This document shows, in pieces, positions 24,374 to 33,345 of a stretch of DNA of 64,000 bases. Position 1 is the stretch's first letter, and every line of letters begins with the position of its first letter. Source of the DNA: Rhodospirillum sp047263945 (GTDB lineage Bacteria; Pseudomonadota; Alphaproteobacteria; Rhodospirillales; Rhodospirillaceae); NCBI RefSeq assembly GCF_047263945.1, contig NZ_JBLAVB010000002.1:629481-693480 (forward strand), in the 5' to 3' direction. A program made the translations under genes and the position numbers. The notes under the pieces are model-generated. The model did not search any database. It was not told where the DNA came from and worked only from the letters and a program-made list of their open reading frames with translations.

Positions 24374-25098
24374 GCGTCGCCTTTTTCTGGGGAGCCCAAG
24401 GTCCCTGCCGTGTTCAAGGTAGAGCCGGGAAGGGAGGGGCGTGACGGTGTCTGAGGGGCGTCGAGGACCTGAATTGCGCCGTCCTCCAGGTGCAGGCGAG
24501 GCATTCGGAAACGTTGGATCAACGATTCGCTATGGGTGGCGATCAGGATGGTCGTGCCCAGCTTGTTGAGTTCGATGAACAGGTGAAGCAGGCGGGTGGC
24601 TATGCGGTCATCCACGTTGCCCGTGGGTTCGTCCGCCAACAGCAGGTCTGGTCGGCTGATGACGGCCCGGGCGATGGCCACCCTTTGTTTTTGGCCACCG
24701 GACAGGGTGGGGGGCTTGGCATGCATCTGTTCCTTCAGGCCAACCCAAGACAGCAGCTCCGGAACATGGCGGCGGATTTCTTCCTCTGTCACTCCGGCGA
24801 CTCGCAAGGGCAAGGCCACGTTATCCAGGGTCGTCAGGTGGTCGAGCAACCGGAAGTCCTGGAAAACGACGCCGATTCGTCGGCGCAGGGCTGGTAATTG
24901 TCGACGGTGAATGGTCGTGACTTCCTTGCCGAACAGGGTGATAGACCCCCGGGTCGGCCGCTGTGCCAGGTAAAGGAGGCTCAGCAGGGAGGATTTGCCC
25001 GCGCCTGAGGCTCCGGTCAGGAAGTGGAAGGATCCTGCGGCCAATTCGAAATGAATGCCTGTGAAGATCTCTGGTCCGGTGCCATAGCGTAGGCCCAC
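24370..25098 (-). CDS. ftsE: Cell division ATP-binding protein FtsE (5' end uncertain)
   Basis: ABC ATPase of FtsEX. Walker A GASGAGKSS, Q-loop VVFQDFRLLDH, signature LSGGQKQRVAIARA, Walker B LLLADEPTGN and the H-loop histidine in ATHSE are all present. The GTG at 25098 has no ribosome binding site and would remove the first beta strand. The frame continues upstream, adding ARFDAV as FtsE needs, to ATT codons at 25158 and 25155. These sit behind AGGAGG at 25168-25163, just after an in-frame TGA. The true start is therefore probably a rare AUU at 25155. The C-terminal 20 residues are a variable tail. Confidence 0.92.
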   Translation of the reverse strand: MGLRYGTGPEIFTGIHFELAAGSFHFLTGASGAGKSSLLSLLYLAQRPTRGSITLFGKEVTTIHRRQLPALRRRIGVVFQDFRLLDHLTTLDNVALPLRVAGVTEEEIRRHVPELLSWVGLKEQMHAKPPTLSGGQKQRVAIARAVISRPDLLLADEPTGNVDDRIATRLLHLFIELNKLGTTILIATHSESLIQRFRMPRLHLEDGAIQVLDAPQTPSRPSLPGSTLNTAGTLGSPEKGDA

Positions 25099-25356
25099 CG
25101 CGTCGAAACGGGCTGCAACGGCATCTTCGCGGTGATCACGCTGCTTGCGGAAAATAATCCAGCCTCCTCATCGATCACCTGCTCCTTGCATTGATGCCTA
25201 GAAGGCCCCAGTTTTGGCCCACCTTGGCCCCCACGTCGAGGGGGCTGGTGATGAAAAACCAAAATTAACCTTTTGTCGCTTATTCTTATGGTCGCTTGTC
25301 ACCGTGGCGGGCTAGACCGTATAACAAAGGATAGCACTCCGGCGGATCCGATAACC

Positions 25357-26397
25357 ATGATCATTGAATGCCCGCGATGTTCGGCCAAGTTCAACTTGCC
25401 AGATGGCGCCCTTGGAACCAAGGGGCGCAAGTTGAAGTGCGCCAAATGCGGACACACTTGGCATCAGGCCTCTCCTGACGCCCCCCGCGAGGCGGCGGCA
25501 CCATCCCCCCGCGCTGCGGCGGCTTCCTCCCGAGCGGCGGCTTCGACACCGAAGGCCGCCCGGGCTGAGAGGCCCCCACCCCCAGAAACCCCTCCCCCTC
25601 CCCGGGCGGCCAGGGCGAAGCCCATTGACCTTCCCCTGGAAATGGATCCGGATGGAACGCCACCCAAGCCGCGTCCGTCAAAGCAGGACGTGGACTCGGA
25701 GTTGGAGGATCTGGATAACATCCTCGGGAAAATGAAGGGTGGCGGTGTCGTCCTTGACGAAAAACCGTTGCCGGACGAGGCCGACAGTTTCGAGGACGAC
25801 GACGACGAGTTGCGCGATTTCCTCCGGTCCCGGGGGATGGGTGGAGACGATAACGACGACGATGACGATTCCCTAGACGAATTTGATGATCTGATGGGGG
25901 GGGATGCCGATCCCATTCCCCGGGTTTTCACCGGCCCCCGGCCCCGTCGCCAAAAACGGGGTGGCGGAGTGCTCAAGGGCATTATCATCGTGCAGTTGGT
26001 GGTGTTGATCCTGGGAGCCGGTGCCTATTTCGGTCGGAATTATATCGTTACCTATCTGCCTGTTGCGGCGCCGTTATACGACAGCTTGAACATTGAAGTG
26101 GAGGGGATCCGAAGTGATTTGACCTTCCAGAACGTGGTCAGCTCGATAGAGGCAAAAGGGGATGACCGTGTTCTGATTGTCCGGGGGCTTTTGACCAATG
26201 ACACGAAAGAGACGCGGGAAGTTCCCAATATTCGATTGGTGGTGGTCGATAAAAATGACAGGGAGTTGAGCCAAGTGGTTCAACCGCCGCCCCAGACGGT
26301 GCTGGCACCGGGCGACAAAGTGCCTTTTGAGGTGCGGATGGAGAATCCCTCTCAGCTCGGGCAGAGCTTCCACGTGGACTTTTCTCCAAGAGAGTAG
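25357..26397 (+). CDS. Zinc-ribbon (MJ0042 type) membrane protein with DUF3426-like C-terminus
   Basis: The N-terminal zinc ribbon MIIECPRCSAKFNLPDGALG...CAKCGHTW has two CxxC pairs. It is followed by an Ala/Pro-rich linker (about residues 45-105) and a very acidic stretch, about 120-200, with runs of Asp. One membrane helix (GIIIVQLVVLILGAGAYFG) precedes a C-terminal domain of about 110 residues resembling DUF3426 (IEAKGDDRVLIVRGLLTN, then PPPQTVLAPGDKVPFEVRM). Function unknown; such proteins are common beside ftsE in alphaproteobacteria. Here it is divergent from ftsE. A terminator follows at 26465. Confidence 0.85.
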   Translation: MIIECPRCSAKFNLPDGALGTKGRKLKCAKCGHTWHQASPDAPREAAAPSPRAAAASSRAAASTPKAARAERPPPPETPPPPRAARAKPIDLPLEMDPDGTPPKPRPSKQDVDSELEDLDNILGKMKGGGVVLDEKPLPDEADSFEDDDDELRDFLRSRGMGGDDNDDDDDSLDEFDDLMGGDADPIPRVFTGPRPRRQKRGGGVLKGIIIVQLVVLILGAGAYFGRNYIVTYLPVAAPLYDSLNIEVEGIRSDLTFQNVVSSIEAKGDDRVLIVRGLLTNDTKETREVPNIRLVVVDKNDRELSQVVQPPPQTVLAPGDKVPFEVRMENPSQLGQSFHVDFSPRE

Positions 26398-26464
26398 GGG
26401 GTCAACGGAGGCCGACTTGGTCGTTGGCTCGCAGCCAGCCTCTTAAGGGCTAGATCGAGAAAGG

Positions 26465-26503
26465 AAAGCGCGGAACCGGGGGAAACCAGTTTCGCGCTTT
26501 TTT
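26465..26503 (+). terminator. Intrinsic terminator after the zinc-ribbon gene
   Basis: AAAGCGCG at 26465-26472 pairs with CGCGCTTT at 26493-26500, followed by further T residues. The loop is long (20 bases) but itself partly structured. Confidence 0.65.
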
Positions 26504-26531
26504 CACCTCTATATCCTCATAAATAATAAGG

Positions 26532-27608
26532 TTACATCATTTTCGAACGGAGCGCCAATTTGATAATCTTGCGCATGACTGTGGGCAAAGCGTGAGCATG
26601 GAAGTCCGCCGGTTTGACCCAGAGTCCCCGGGCTTGATCCCTTGTGGAAACCCTGGCCCGCGCGACGGAAAGCTCCAGATGAAAGTGGGTGAAGGTATGG
26701 CGAATCCCCTCGCTCAAAGGGGTCCAATTCGCGGTTAGGGGGGCTTCGGCCCGGGCTTCTTCCAGGGTCCAGGGATCCTCCCGCCAGGGGGTGGAGGGGA
26801 CTTCCATCATGCCGCCCAAAAGCCCCGACTCCGGTCGACGGCGAAGCAGAATGGCCCCATCGGGACGTTCCACCCAAAAGGCGATTCCCAGGCGGGTCGG
26901 TTTTTCCTTCTTGGGGGCTTTGGCGGGAAGGGACTCTGCGATTCCCTGGCGTCGGCCCCTGCAGGGGTCGCGCCAGGGGCACAATCCGCAGGCCGGGGAG
27001 CGGGGGGTGCAGAGGGAGGCTCCCAAATCCATCAGGGCTTGGGCATGGTCGCCAAAGGAGTGCGTTGGGGTCATGGTTTCGGCCCTGGCACGCAGGGTCT
27101 TTTTGACCCCTGGCAAGGGATCGGTTTCGGCAAACAGGCGGGCCATGACCCGTTCGATATTGCCATCCATCACCACCGCCCGCTTGCCAAAGGCAATGGC
27201 CACGATGGCGGCGGCGGTATAGGCACCCACGCCGGGCAGCTCCAGCAGTTCCGCTTCGGTTTCCGGGAAGCGTCCCTCCCGCCATTGCGCTATGGTTTGG
27301 GCGCAGGCATGGAGGTTCCGCGCCCGGGCATAATACCCGAGGCCGGCCCAAGCGGTCAGAACATCATCCAGGGGGGCCTGGGCCAAGTCGACCACCGTTG
27401 GCCAGCGGGCCAGAAACCCCTCGAAATAGGGAATCACGGCCCGCACGGTGGTTTGTTGCAGCATGATCTCCGAAAGCCAGACCTTGTAGGGGTCGTTCAA
27501 CTGGCCCATGGGCGCCCGCCAAGGGAGGGTCCGGCCGTCTCGGGCATACCACTCCAGCAAGCGGGCGGACAGGTGGGCGGGGTCGATGGACGGTAGGGAA
27601 TCGGTCAT
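26532..27608 (-). CDS. mutY: A/G-specific adenine DNA glycosylase
   Basis: Removes adenine mispaired with 8-oxoguanine. Visible features: LLEWYARDGRTLPWR at the N-terminus, WLSEIMLQQTTV with the catalytic Glu, the helix-hairpin-helix LPGVGAYTAAAIVAIAFG and the catalytic Asp in VVMDGNIERVM. The 4Fe-4S cluster is C-x6-C-x2-C-x5-C (CTPRSPACGLCPWRDPC). A C-terminal Nudix-like 8-oxoG recognition domain (RHTFTHFHLEL) completes it. The ATG at 27608 gives the usual N-terminus; ATG 27659 in frame is an alternative. It is divergent from the DUF721 gene. Confidence 0.95.
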   Translation of the reverse strand: MTDSLPSIDPAHLSARLLEWYARDGRTLPWRAPMGQLNDPYKVWLSEIMLQQTTVRAVIPYFEGFLARWPTVVDLAQAPLDDVLTAWAGLGYYARARNLHACAQTIAQWREGRFPETEAELLELPGVGAYTAAAIVAIAFGKRAVVMDGNIERVMARLFAETDPLPGVKKTLRARAETMTPTHSFGDHAQALMDLGASLCTPRSPACGLCPWRDPCRGRRQGIAESLPAKAPKKEKPTRLGIAFWVERPDGAILLRRRPESGLLGGMMEVPSTPWREDPWTLEEARAEAPLTANWTPLSEGIRHTFTHFHLELSVARARVSTRDQARGLWVKPADFHAHALPTVMRKIIKLALRSKMM

Positions 27609-27697
27609 GGACGAATCGCCGGGGTTTTGGGGGTTGGCCCGAAGGCGGGAGGCGGTCATATCATCTAGTGCACGAATATCCAGGAATCGGGAAGAGC

Positions 27698-28249
27698 ATG
27701 GAAAAAAAACCCCCAGGAGGAGAGACGGCTGCGAAAGGAACCATAGCGCCAGCGCCGCCACGCCGGAGCCGCAAGACCCAAGCCCTGTCGGCGGTGACCT
27801 TCAAGGCGGCTTTGCCGGTCCTGTCCCGCCGGGGATTGGCCGAGGAATCCCTGCTGTCCAATTGGGCGGCGATCGTCGGCCCCATGCTCGCTTCCCGCTC
27901 CCATCCCCAGAGGCTTCAGCGGCCGCGCAAGGGCAATGCGCCGGATGGCGGGGGCGGCTGCGTGCTCCATCTGAAAGTGGAGGGTGGGGCGGTTGCCATG
28001 GAGATCCAACACCGTATGCCGCAGATCATCGAGCGCGTGAACGGATACCTGGGCTGGCCTGCCGTTGGCCGGATCACCCTGCACCAAGGGCGACTCCACC
28101 GACCGAATCGGCGCAAGTTTAAGGACCCTCCCCCCCTCTCCTCCGAACGGCGGAGCGCTCTGGAGGCTGAACTGGCCGAGGTCGACGACCCGGATTTGCG
28201 GGCTGCTTTGGCCCGGCTGGGCGAGGCTGTCGGGCGATTGCGCGGATAG
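27698..28249 (+). CDS. DUF721 / DciA-like protein
   Basis: A 183-residue protein with the DUF721 core: LSRRGLAEESLLSNWAAIVG, HPQRLQRP, CVLHLKVEGGAVAMEIQH and MPQIIERVNGYLG. DUF721 includes DciA, the ancestral loader or partner of the replicative helicase DnaB in bacteria lacking DnaC. That role here is inference. The basic, Pro-rich first 30 residues are disordered. ATG 27698 is used; a GTG at 27668 is in frame. It is usually found with mutY, the DsbA-like gene and smc in alphaproteobacteria, as here. Confidence 0.85.
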   Translation: MEKKPPGGETAAKGTIAPAPPRRSRKTQALSAVTFKAALPVLSRRGLAEESLLSNWAAIVGPMLASRSHPQRLQRPRKGNAPDGGGGCVLHLKVEGGAVAMEIQHRMPQIIERVNGYLGWPAVGRITLHQGRLHRPNRRKFKDPPPLSSERRSALEAELAEVDDPDLRAALARLGEAVGRLRG

Positions 28250-28250
28250 A

Positions 28251-28411
28251 GCATCGGGCGGAAAAGTGGGGACCGGTTTTCCGACCCACCCGATGCTTTC
28301 TTTGGCTGGATCGGGCGGAAAAGTGGGGACCGGTTTTCCGATCCACCCGATGCTTGTCTTTGGCTTGATCGGGCGGAAAAGTGGGGACCGGTTTTCCGAT
28401 CCACCCGATGC
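28251..28411. repeat. Three tandem copies of an X-type palindrome (58-bp period)
   Basis: Units at 28251-28296, 28309-28353 and 28367-28411 read (G)ATCGGGCGGAAAAGTGGGG then ACCGGTTTTCCG...CCACCCGATGC and are near identical. The 12-13-base linkers (TTTCTTTGGCTG-like) are also conserved. Each unit can fold around GGAAAA...TTTTCC and GCATCGGG...CCCGATGC. They start one base after the DUF721 stop. Confidence 0.92.
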
Positions 28412-28582
28412 TTGTCTTTGGCCGCATGGACCCGAATGCCTTTTTTTCGCTCCAATTCCTTGAAAAACAGGGCGAAGAGTGCTCTTCCCACGCTTGCCGC
28501 CGGGGTGAGGGCATTTATAGTGTTGCGGCACCGTGTCCCGGACTGCCCCCATGGCGGTTCCCGACCCCGAAGGAGAAAGAGT

Positions 28583-29194
28583 GTGTTCCCGACCATTCGC
28601 CGCTTTGCGTTCGCCCTGGCCGTTTTCACCCTTGGAGGTGTCGGCGCCGCTGTCGCTGCCCAGGACGCGCCGGTCTATTCGGAACGGTCCATTGGGTCCC
28701 CCGATGCGCCCGTGACCATTGTTGAATATTCCTCGCTGCTTTGCCCCCACTGCGCGGATTTCCATAAGGAAACCCTGCCTGAGTTGAAGAAGGAATACAT
28801 CGACACCGGTAAGGTTCGGCTGGTCTTCAAGGACCACACCCTGGGACAGCCCCTGGCCCTGGGTGCCGAGATGATTGCCCGCTGCGCCCCGCAGGAGCAG
28901 TATTTTCCCCTGATCAACACCCTGTTCGAGAACCAGATGACTTGGGCACGGGCCAAGGATCCGCTTGCGGCGATTCAGGGCTATACAGCTCTGGTGGGCA
29001 TGTCCAAAGAGGATGTGCAGGCCTGTCTGGAAAGCGAATCGATCTTCAACGGGATCCGCGAGGGTGAGGCTCAGGCTGAAGCCTTGGGTGTCAACTCCAC
29101 CCCCAGTTTTGTCATCAATGGCAAGCCGGTGATTGTGGGCAGTCAGTCTATCGAGGCTTTCCGCAAGGTCATTGATCCGCTGCTCGGCCAGTAA
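28583..29194 (+). CDS. DsbA-family thiol:disulfide oxidoreductase, exported
   Basis: Periplasmic thioredoxin-fold protein. A signal peptide (FAFALAVFTLGGVGAAVAAQ) is followed by SPDAPVTIVEYSSLLCPHCADFHKE with active site CPHC, an inserted helical domain, and the cis-proline loop NSTPSFVINGKPV. This is the BdbD/DsbA-like, or DsbG-like, architecture. Length 203. The GTG at 28583 has AGGAG seven bases upstream and directly precedes the signal peptide. Oxidase versus isomerase cannot be told. It lies 15 bases before smc, so it is probably co-transcribed with it. Confidence 0.9.
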   Translation: MFPTIRRFAFALAVFTLGGVGAAVAAQDAPVYSERSIGSPDAPVTIVEYSSLLCPHCADFHKETLPELKKEYIDTGKVRLVFKDHTLGQPLALGAEMIARCAPQEQYFPLINTLFENQMTWARAKDPLAAIQGYTALVGMSKEDVQACLESESIFNGIREGEAQAEALGVNSTPSFVINGKPVIVGSQSIEAFRKVIDPLLGQ

Positions 29195-29209
29195 GGGAAG
29201 ACCGCCCCT

Positions 29210-32200
29210 TTGATCCAGTTCACACGCCTTCGGGTTGTCGGCTTCAAATCGTTTGTCGAGTCGTCCGAACTGCTGATCGAACCGGGGCTGACCGGCGTGG
29301 TCGGGCCAAATGGCTGCGGCAAATCCAATGTCGTGGAAGCCCTGCGTTGGGTGATGGGTGAAACCTCCGCCAAGCAATTGCGTGGCGGAGAAATGGACGA
29401 TGTCATTTTTGGTGGTACGTCCAACCGCCCGGCCCGCAACGTCGCCGAGGTGACCGTGTCCCTGGATAACCGGTCACGCACGGCCCCGGCCATGTTCAAC
29501 AACTCCGAGGAATTGGAGGTGACCCGCCGGATTACCCGGGGCGGGGGCTCGGTCTATCGGGTCAATGGCAAGGACGTGCGGGCCCGGGATGTCCAATTGC
29601 TCTTTGCCGATGCCGCAACGGGTGCGCGCTCCACGGCGATGGTCAGTCAGGGACGGGTGGGGGCGCTGATCAACGCCAAACCCAGCCAGCGGCGTGCCCT
29701 GTTGGAAGAAGCCGCAGGGATTGGCGGTTTGTACAGCCGTCGTCACGAGGCGGAACTGCGTCTGCGTGCCGCCGAGGGAAACCTCTCCCGCCTGGAAGAT
29801 GTGCTGGTTGCCCTGGATGGCCAACTGGGCGGACTGAAACGCCAGTCCAAACAAGCGAGCCGCTACCGGGAGTTATCCAATCGCGTCCGACTGACCGAAG
29901 CCCAACTGTTGCGCCAAAGGTGGCTGACTGCCATCCGCGCCCTGGAGGAGGCCCGCCGGGCCTTCGAGGAGGCAGAGCGGCTGGTGGGCGACCGGGCGGC
30001 TCTCAGTGCCCAAATCACTCGGGAGCAAGCCGAGGCTGCGGCGGCCGTGGCCCCCATGCGCGACGCCGAGGCGGAGGCCGCAGCCCGGGTGCAGCGTCTG
30101 GCCGTTGCCCGGGAGCAATTGGAGGCGGAGGACCGCCAACTCGCTCAGACACGGGAGGAAAATCGCACCCGGTTGGCCCAGGCCAAGGCGGACATGGACC
30201 GGGTGCGCGAACAGGCCAAGGACGCCGTTGACGCCATTGCGCGCTTGGACGCGGAGCGGGAAAGTCTGGAAGCCGACCAGGATGGGGAGGAGGCCGCCAA
30301 GGAAGACGCCCAGGAAGCGCTCTATCTGGCCACCGAGGCCACCAATACCCTAGAAAGCGAGTTGACCAAGGCGACGGAGGTTCTGGCCGCTCTCCAAGCC
30401 TCCCGCGCCGCCCAGGAGCGGGCCGTGCGCGAGGCCGAAGAGCGGGCGCGCCGCCTTGAGCAACGGTTGCTCGATCTGGAGCGCCAAAGGGAGGCCGCCC
30501 AGGGAACCGCCGTCGCGCCGGAGGACCTGGAGCTGGCCGAGGCGGCGGAAATGGAAGCCGAAGCGGCGCTGGCCGATAGTCGTGCCGATCTGGAGGCCGG
30601 AGAATTGGCCCGGGCCGAAAGTCAGGCTGCGCGGGACCTCGCCGAGGAGGCGCGCCGCGCTGCGGAGGGGGAGGCGACCCGGCTTTCCGCCGAGGCCCGG
30701 GGTCTGGAAGCCACCCTGACCCGCGCCGCGCCCAAGGGGGACTGGCCGCCGGTCCTCGATGCCTTGACCGTCCGGGAAGGGGGGGAGAAGGCCCTGGCCG
30801 GAGCCCTTGGAGATGATCTGCTGGCCTCCCTGGATAGTGGCGCTCCCAGTCGTTGGAAGGCGTTGCCACCGTTACCGGTCACGCCCCAACTGCCAGAGGG
30901 TGCCCAACCCCTCTCTGATCTGGTCGAGGCTCCCCCCGCCCTGGCGCGTCGCCTGTCCCAAGTGGGGCTGGTTGGCGATGGTGCGCTTGCGGACAGTTTG
31001 ATGGAAAAGCTGGCGCCGGGACAACGGTTGGTGGATTCGGAAGGGGCGCTATGGCGCTGGGATGGCTTGTATCGTCGCGCCGGGGCGCAGGATACGGCAG
31101 GTGCCGCCGCAGTCCGCCTGGAAACGCGGAATCGGCTGGAGTCCCTGCGCGAGGAGATCGCCGAGGCGGAGGAACGCAGTCTGGTCGCCCAGGAGGCGGC
31201 AGAGGCCGCCCGTGCTGCCGGACTTCAGGCCGCAGAAGGGGAGCGCCGGGCTCGGGAGGCCGCCCGAATTGCGGAGCGGTCCCTCTCTCAGGCCCGGGAC
31301 CACCGTGCACGGTTGGAGCGGGAGGCTGCGGCTGCCGAATCCCGGCTGGTGTCCCTGGAACAATCCCTGGAACAGGCCCGGGTCGATTGGGACGAGGTTG
31401 GTGAACGCTTGGCCGAATCTCGCCTTGCCTTGGAGGAAATGGGTGATGGCCTGGACCTGCGGGAGCAAGTGGCCCAGCTCAAGGGAGATCTGGCGGACCG
31501 GCGGGGCGTTCTGGTGGAGGCCCGCTCCGCTTATGATCGGATCGCCCGGGAGGCGGAGGACCGTCTCCGCCGCCTGTCCACCATTGGCGAGGAGGTGGCC
31601 TCTTGGGGCATCCGCCGGGACCGGGCGGCGGACCAGGAAGCCGAATTGGCCGAGCGGGCGGAAGCGGCCCTGGATGAACTGGAGGCGATCGAAGGGCGGC
31701 CGGAGGAAATCGCCGAAAAGCGCGCTTTTCTGGTGGACGAGATCGCCCTGGCCGAGGAAGGACGTCGGACCGCTGCGGATGCCCTTGTCCAGGCCGAGCG
31801 CCGTCTGAGTGAAGCGGACCGTACCCTGAGAGAGGCGGAAAAGGCCGAGGCCCAGACCCGCGAATCCCGGGTGCGGATGGAAGGTGCTGTCGAGCAATGT
31901 CGGACGACTTGCCGGACGGTCGCGGAATCGATCGCCGAGAAACTCGACTGCACGCCCGAAAAGCTTCCCGAAGTCGCCGGGCTTGAGGACGACTCCACCC
32001 TTCCTCCCATCGACGAAGCCGAAGCCCGCTTGACCCGATTGGTCCGGGAGCGAGACGCCATGGGGCCGGTCAATCTGCGCGCCGAACAGGAGACCCGGGA
32101 GTTGGAGGAACAGATTTCGGGTCTCTGCCTGGAGCGCGATGATTTGACCGCCGCCATTGCGCGTCTGCGCCAGGGCATCAACGAATTGAACCGAGAGGGA

Positions 32201-32698
32201 CGGGCGCGCTTGCTGGAGTCCTTCAAAAAGGTCGATCAGCATTTTCAGGTGTTGTTCTCCCGCCTGTTTGGTGGCGGCAAGGCCCATTTGACCTTGATCG
32301 AATCTGACGATCCCTTGGAAGCGGGTCTGGAGATCATGGCCAGTCCGCCAGGGAAGCGCCTGCAGAGCCTTGGTTTGCTGTCCGGTGGAGAGCAGGCCCT
32401 GACAGCGACGGCCCTGTTGTTCGCGGTCTTTCTGACCAATCCGGCGCCAATTTGCGTTTTGGATGAGGTGGACGCGCCCCTGGATGATGCCAACGTGGAC
32501 CGATTCTGCGGCATGCTGCGGGACCTGACCGATATCAGCAAGACCCGATTCCTGGTCGTCACCCATCACCGCATGACCATGGCGCGCATGGATCGTCTGT
32601 TCGGCGTGACCATGGCCGAGCGCGGCGTTTCGACCCTCGTCTCCGTTGATCTGCGTCAGGCCGAGGAACTGCGCGATGGTGATGGGGCGACCGTGTAA
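29210..32698 (+). CDS. smc: Chromosome segregation protein SMC
   Basis: Condensin ATPase that organises the chromosome. The N-terminal Walker A GPNGCGKSNVVEALRWVMGE is at about residues 32-51. Long coiled coils, very rich in Glu, Ala and Arg, run from about 165-500 and 670-1000. A hinge-like globular stretch occurs at about 505-620, and the C-terminal head has LSGGEQALTATALLFAVFL (signature) and VLDEVDAPLDDANVDRF (Walker B). Length 1162 is normal. The start is a TTG at 29210 behind GGGAAG, giving the canonical MIQFTRLRVVGFKSF. No scpA or scpB is in the window. Confidence 0.96.
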   Translation: MIQFTRLRVVGFKSFVESSELLIEPGLTGVVGPNGCGKSNVVEALRWVMGETSAKQLRGGEMDDVIFGGTSNRPARNVAEVTVSLDNRSRTAPAMFNNSEELEVTRRITRGGGSVYRVNGKDVRARDVQLLFADAATGARSTAMVSQGRVGALINAKPSQRRALLEEAAGIGGLYSRRHEAELRLRAAEGNLSRLEDVLVALDGQLGGLKRQSKQASRYRELSNRVRLTEAQLLRQRWLTAIRALEEARRAFEEAERLVGDRAALSAQITREQAEAAAAVAPMRDAEAEAAARVQRLAVAREQLEAEDRQLAQTREENRTRLAQAKADMDRVREQAKDAVDAIARLDAERESLEADQDGEEAAKEDAQEALYLATEATNTLESELTKATEVLAALQASRAAQERAVREAEERARRLEQRLLDLERQREAAQGTAVAPEDLELAEAAEMEAEAALADSRADLEAGELARAESQAARDLAEEARRAAEGEATRLSAEARGLEATLTRAAPKGDWPPVLDALTVREGGEKALAGALGDDLLASLDSGAPSRWKALPPLPVTPQLPEGAQPLSDLVEAPPALARRLSQVGLVGDGALADSLMEKLAPGQRLVDSEGALWRWDGLYRRAGAQDTAGAAAVRLETRNRLESLREEIAEAEERSLVAQEAAEAARAAGLQAAEGERRAREAARIAERSLSQARDHRARLEREAAAAESRLVSLEQSLEQARVDWDEVGERLAESRLALEEMGDGLDLREQVAQLKGDLADRRGVLVEARSAYDRIAREAEDRLRRLSTIGEEVASWGIRRDRAADQEAELAERAEAALDELEAIEGRPEEIAEKRAFLVDEIALAEEGRRTAADALVQAERRLSEADRTLREAEKAEAQTRESRVRMEGAVEQCRTTCRTVAESIAEKLDCTPEKLPEVAGLEDDSTLPPIDEAEARLTRLVRERDAMGPVNLRAEQETRELEEQISGLCLERDDLTAAIARLRQGINELNREGRARLLESFKKVDQHFQVLFSRLFGGGKAHLTLIESDDPLEAGLEIMASPPGKRLQSLGLLSGGEQALTATALLFAVFLTNPAPICVLDEVDAPLDDANVDRFCGMLRDLTDISKTRFLVVTHHRMTMARMDRLFGVTMAERGVSTLVSVDLRQAEELRDGDGATV

Positions 32699-32822
32699 CA
32701 GGTTGTCGTGCCGTCCCTTTTCCGCCATGGTGTGGATCAAGGCCGTGAATGCCCGGTGCTAACCACCTGAAATTCGAGATTTTTGCGCGGTGGATGCGGT
32801 CGGTGGCCTGGGGTTTTCCTCC

Positions 32823-32851
32823 TTGACACCCTCTCCCCCTCTCCGTATTTT
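32823..32851 (+). promoter_or_regulatory. Sigma-70 type promoter of the F0 ATP synthase operon
   Basis: TTGACA at 32823-32828, a 17-base spacer and TATTTT at 32846-32851. It is the best consensus promoter in the window, about 110 bases before atpI. Confidence 0.75.
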
Positions 32852-32961
32852 GCCCGCGCTTTTCGGACTGTTCGCTGCGGGGGGAGAGGGACCCGCGCCC
32901 TGCGAAGGTTCCCAGGGGCGGACCGGGGGGTCCAACCCATTGGTATAGGGGGAATTAACGC

Positions 32962-33345
32962 ATGGCCGACAGGGGACCCACAGGGGACATCCCACCCTCC
33001 TTGGATGACATTTCGAAGCGCCTTGGGAAACTAAGGCCCGCTTCAGGACGTGGTGCATATGAAGATGCCGGATCCACAGGTCCCCAGAGGGCGTCGGGAT
33101 TGGGTATTGGCATGCGAATCAGCATAGAGCTGGTCACCACAGTGGCGGTTGGCACTGCGCTGGGGTATGGACTCGATACTTGGCTTGGGACCATGCCGAT
33201 ATTTCTGATCGTGTTCCTTTTGTTCGGGGGCGCGGCCGGGGTGATGAACGCTTATCGTGTCGTCAAGGGCCTGGATGAGTCCGTTGGCTTGGGTGGCGCG
33301 GTAGCGCGCAAGGAAAACGCGGAAGGGAATAAAGATCGTGGCTGA
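32962..33345 (+). CDS. atpI: ATP synthase protein I (AtpI)
   Basis: A 127-residue membrane protein with two hydrophobic helices: ISIELVTTVAVGTALGYGLD and IFLIVFLLFGGAAGVMNAY. The pattern MRISIELV...GYGLDTWLGT...GVMNAYR is that of AtpI, an assembly helper for the c-ring. The N-terminal 45 residues are soluble and polar. It heads the F0 operon and overlaps atpB by eight bases. Confidence 0.92.
   Translation: MADRGPTGDIPPSLDDISKRLGKLRPASGRGAYEDAGSTGPQRASGLGIGMRISIELVTTVAVGTALGYGLDTWLGTMPIFLIVFLLFGGAAGVMNAYRVVKGLDESVGLGGAVARKENAEGNKDRG

Noticed and set aside
28251..28411. Regularly spaced repeats resembling a small CRISPR array
   Set aside because: Units are palindromic 45-46-bp blocks with linkers of 12-13 bases that are also conserved; there are no unique spacers and no cas genes.
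27665..29377. 570-codon minus-strand frame across the DUF721 gene, the tandem repeats and the dsbA-like gene
   Set aside because: It crosses the repeats and two supported genes, and its internal repeats are just the X palindromes translated.
31049..32740. 563-codon minus-strand frame opposite smc
   Set aside because: Antisense shadow of the SMC coding region; no recognisable protein.
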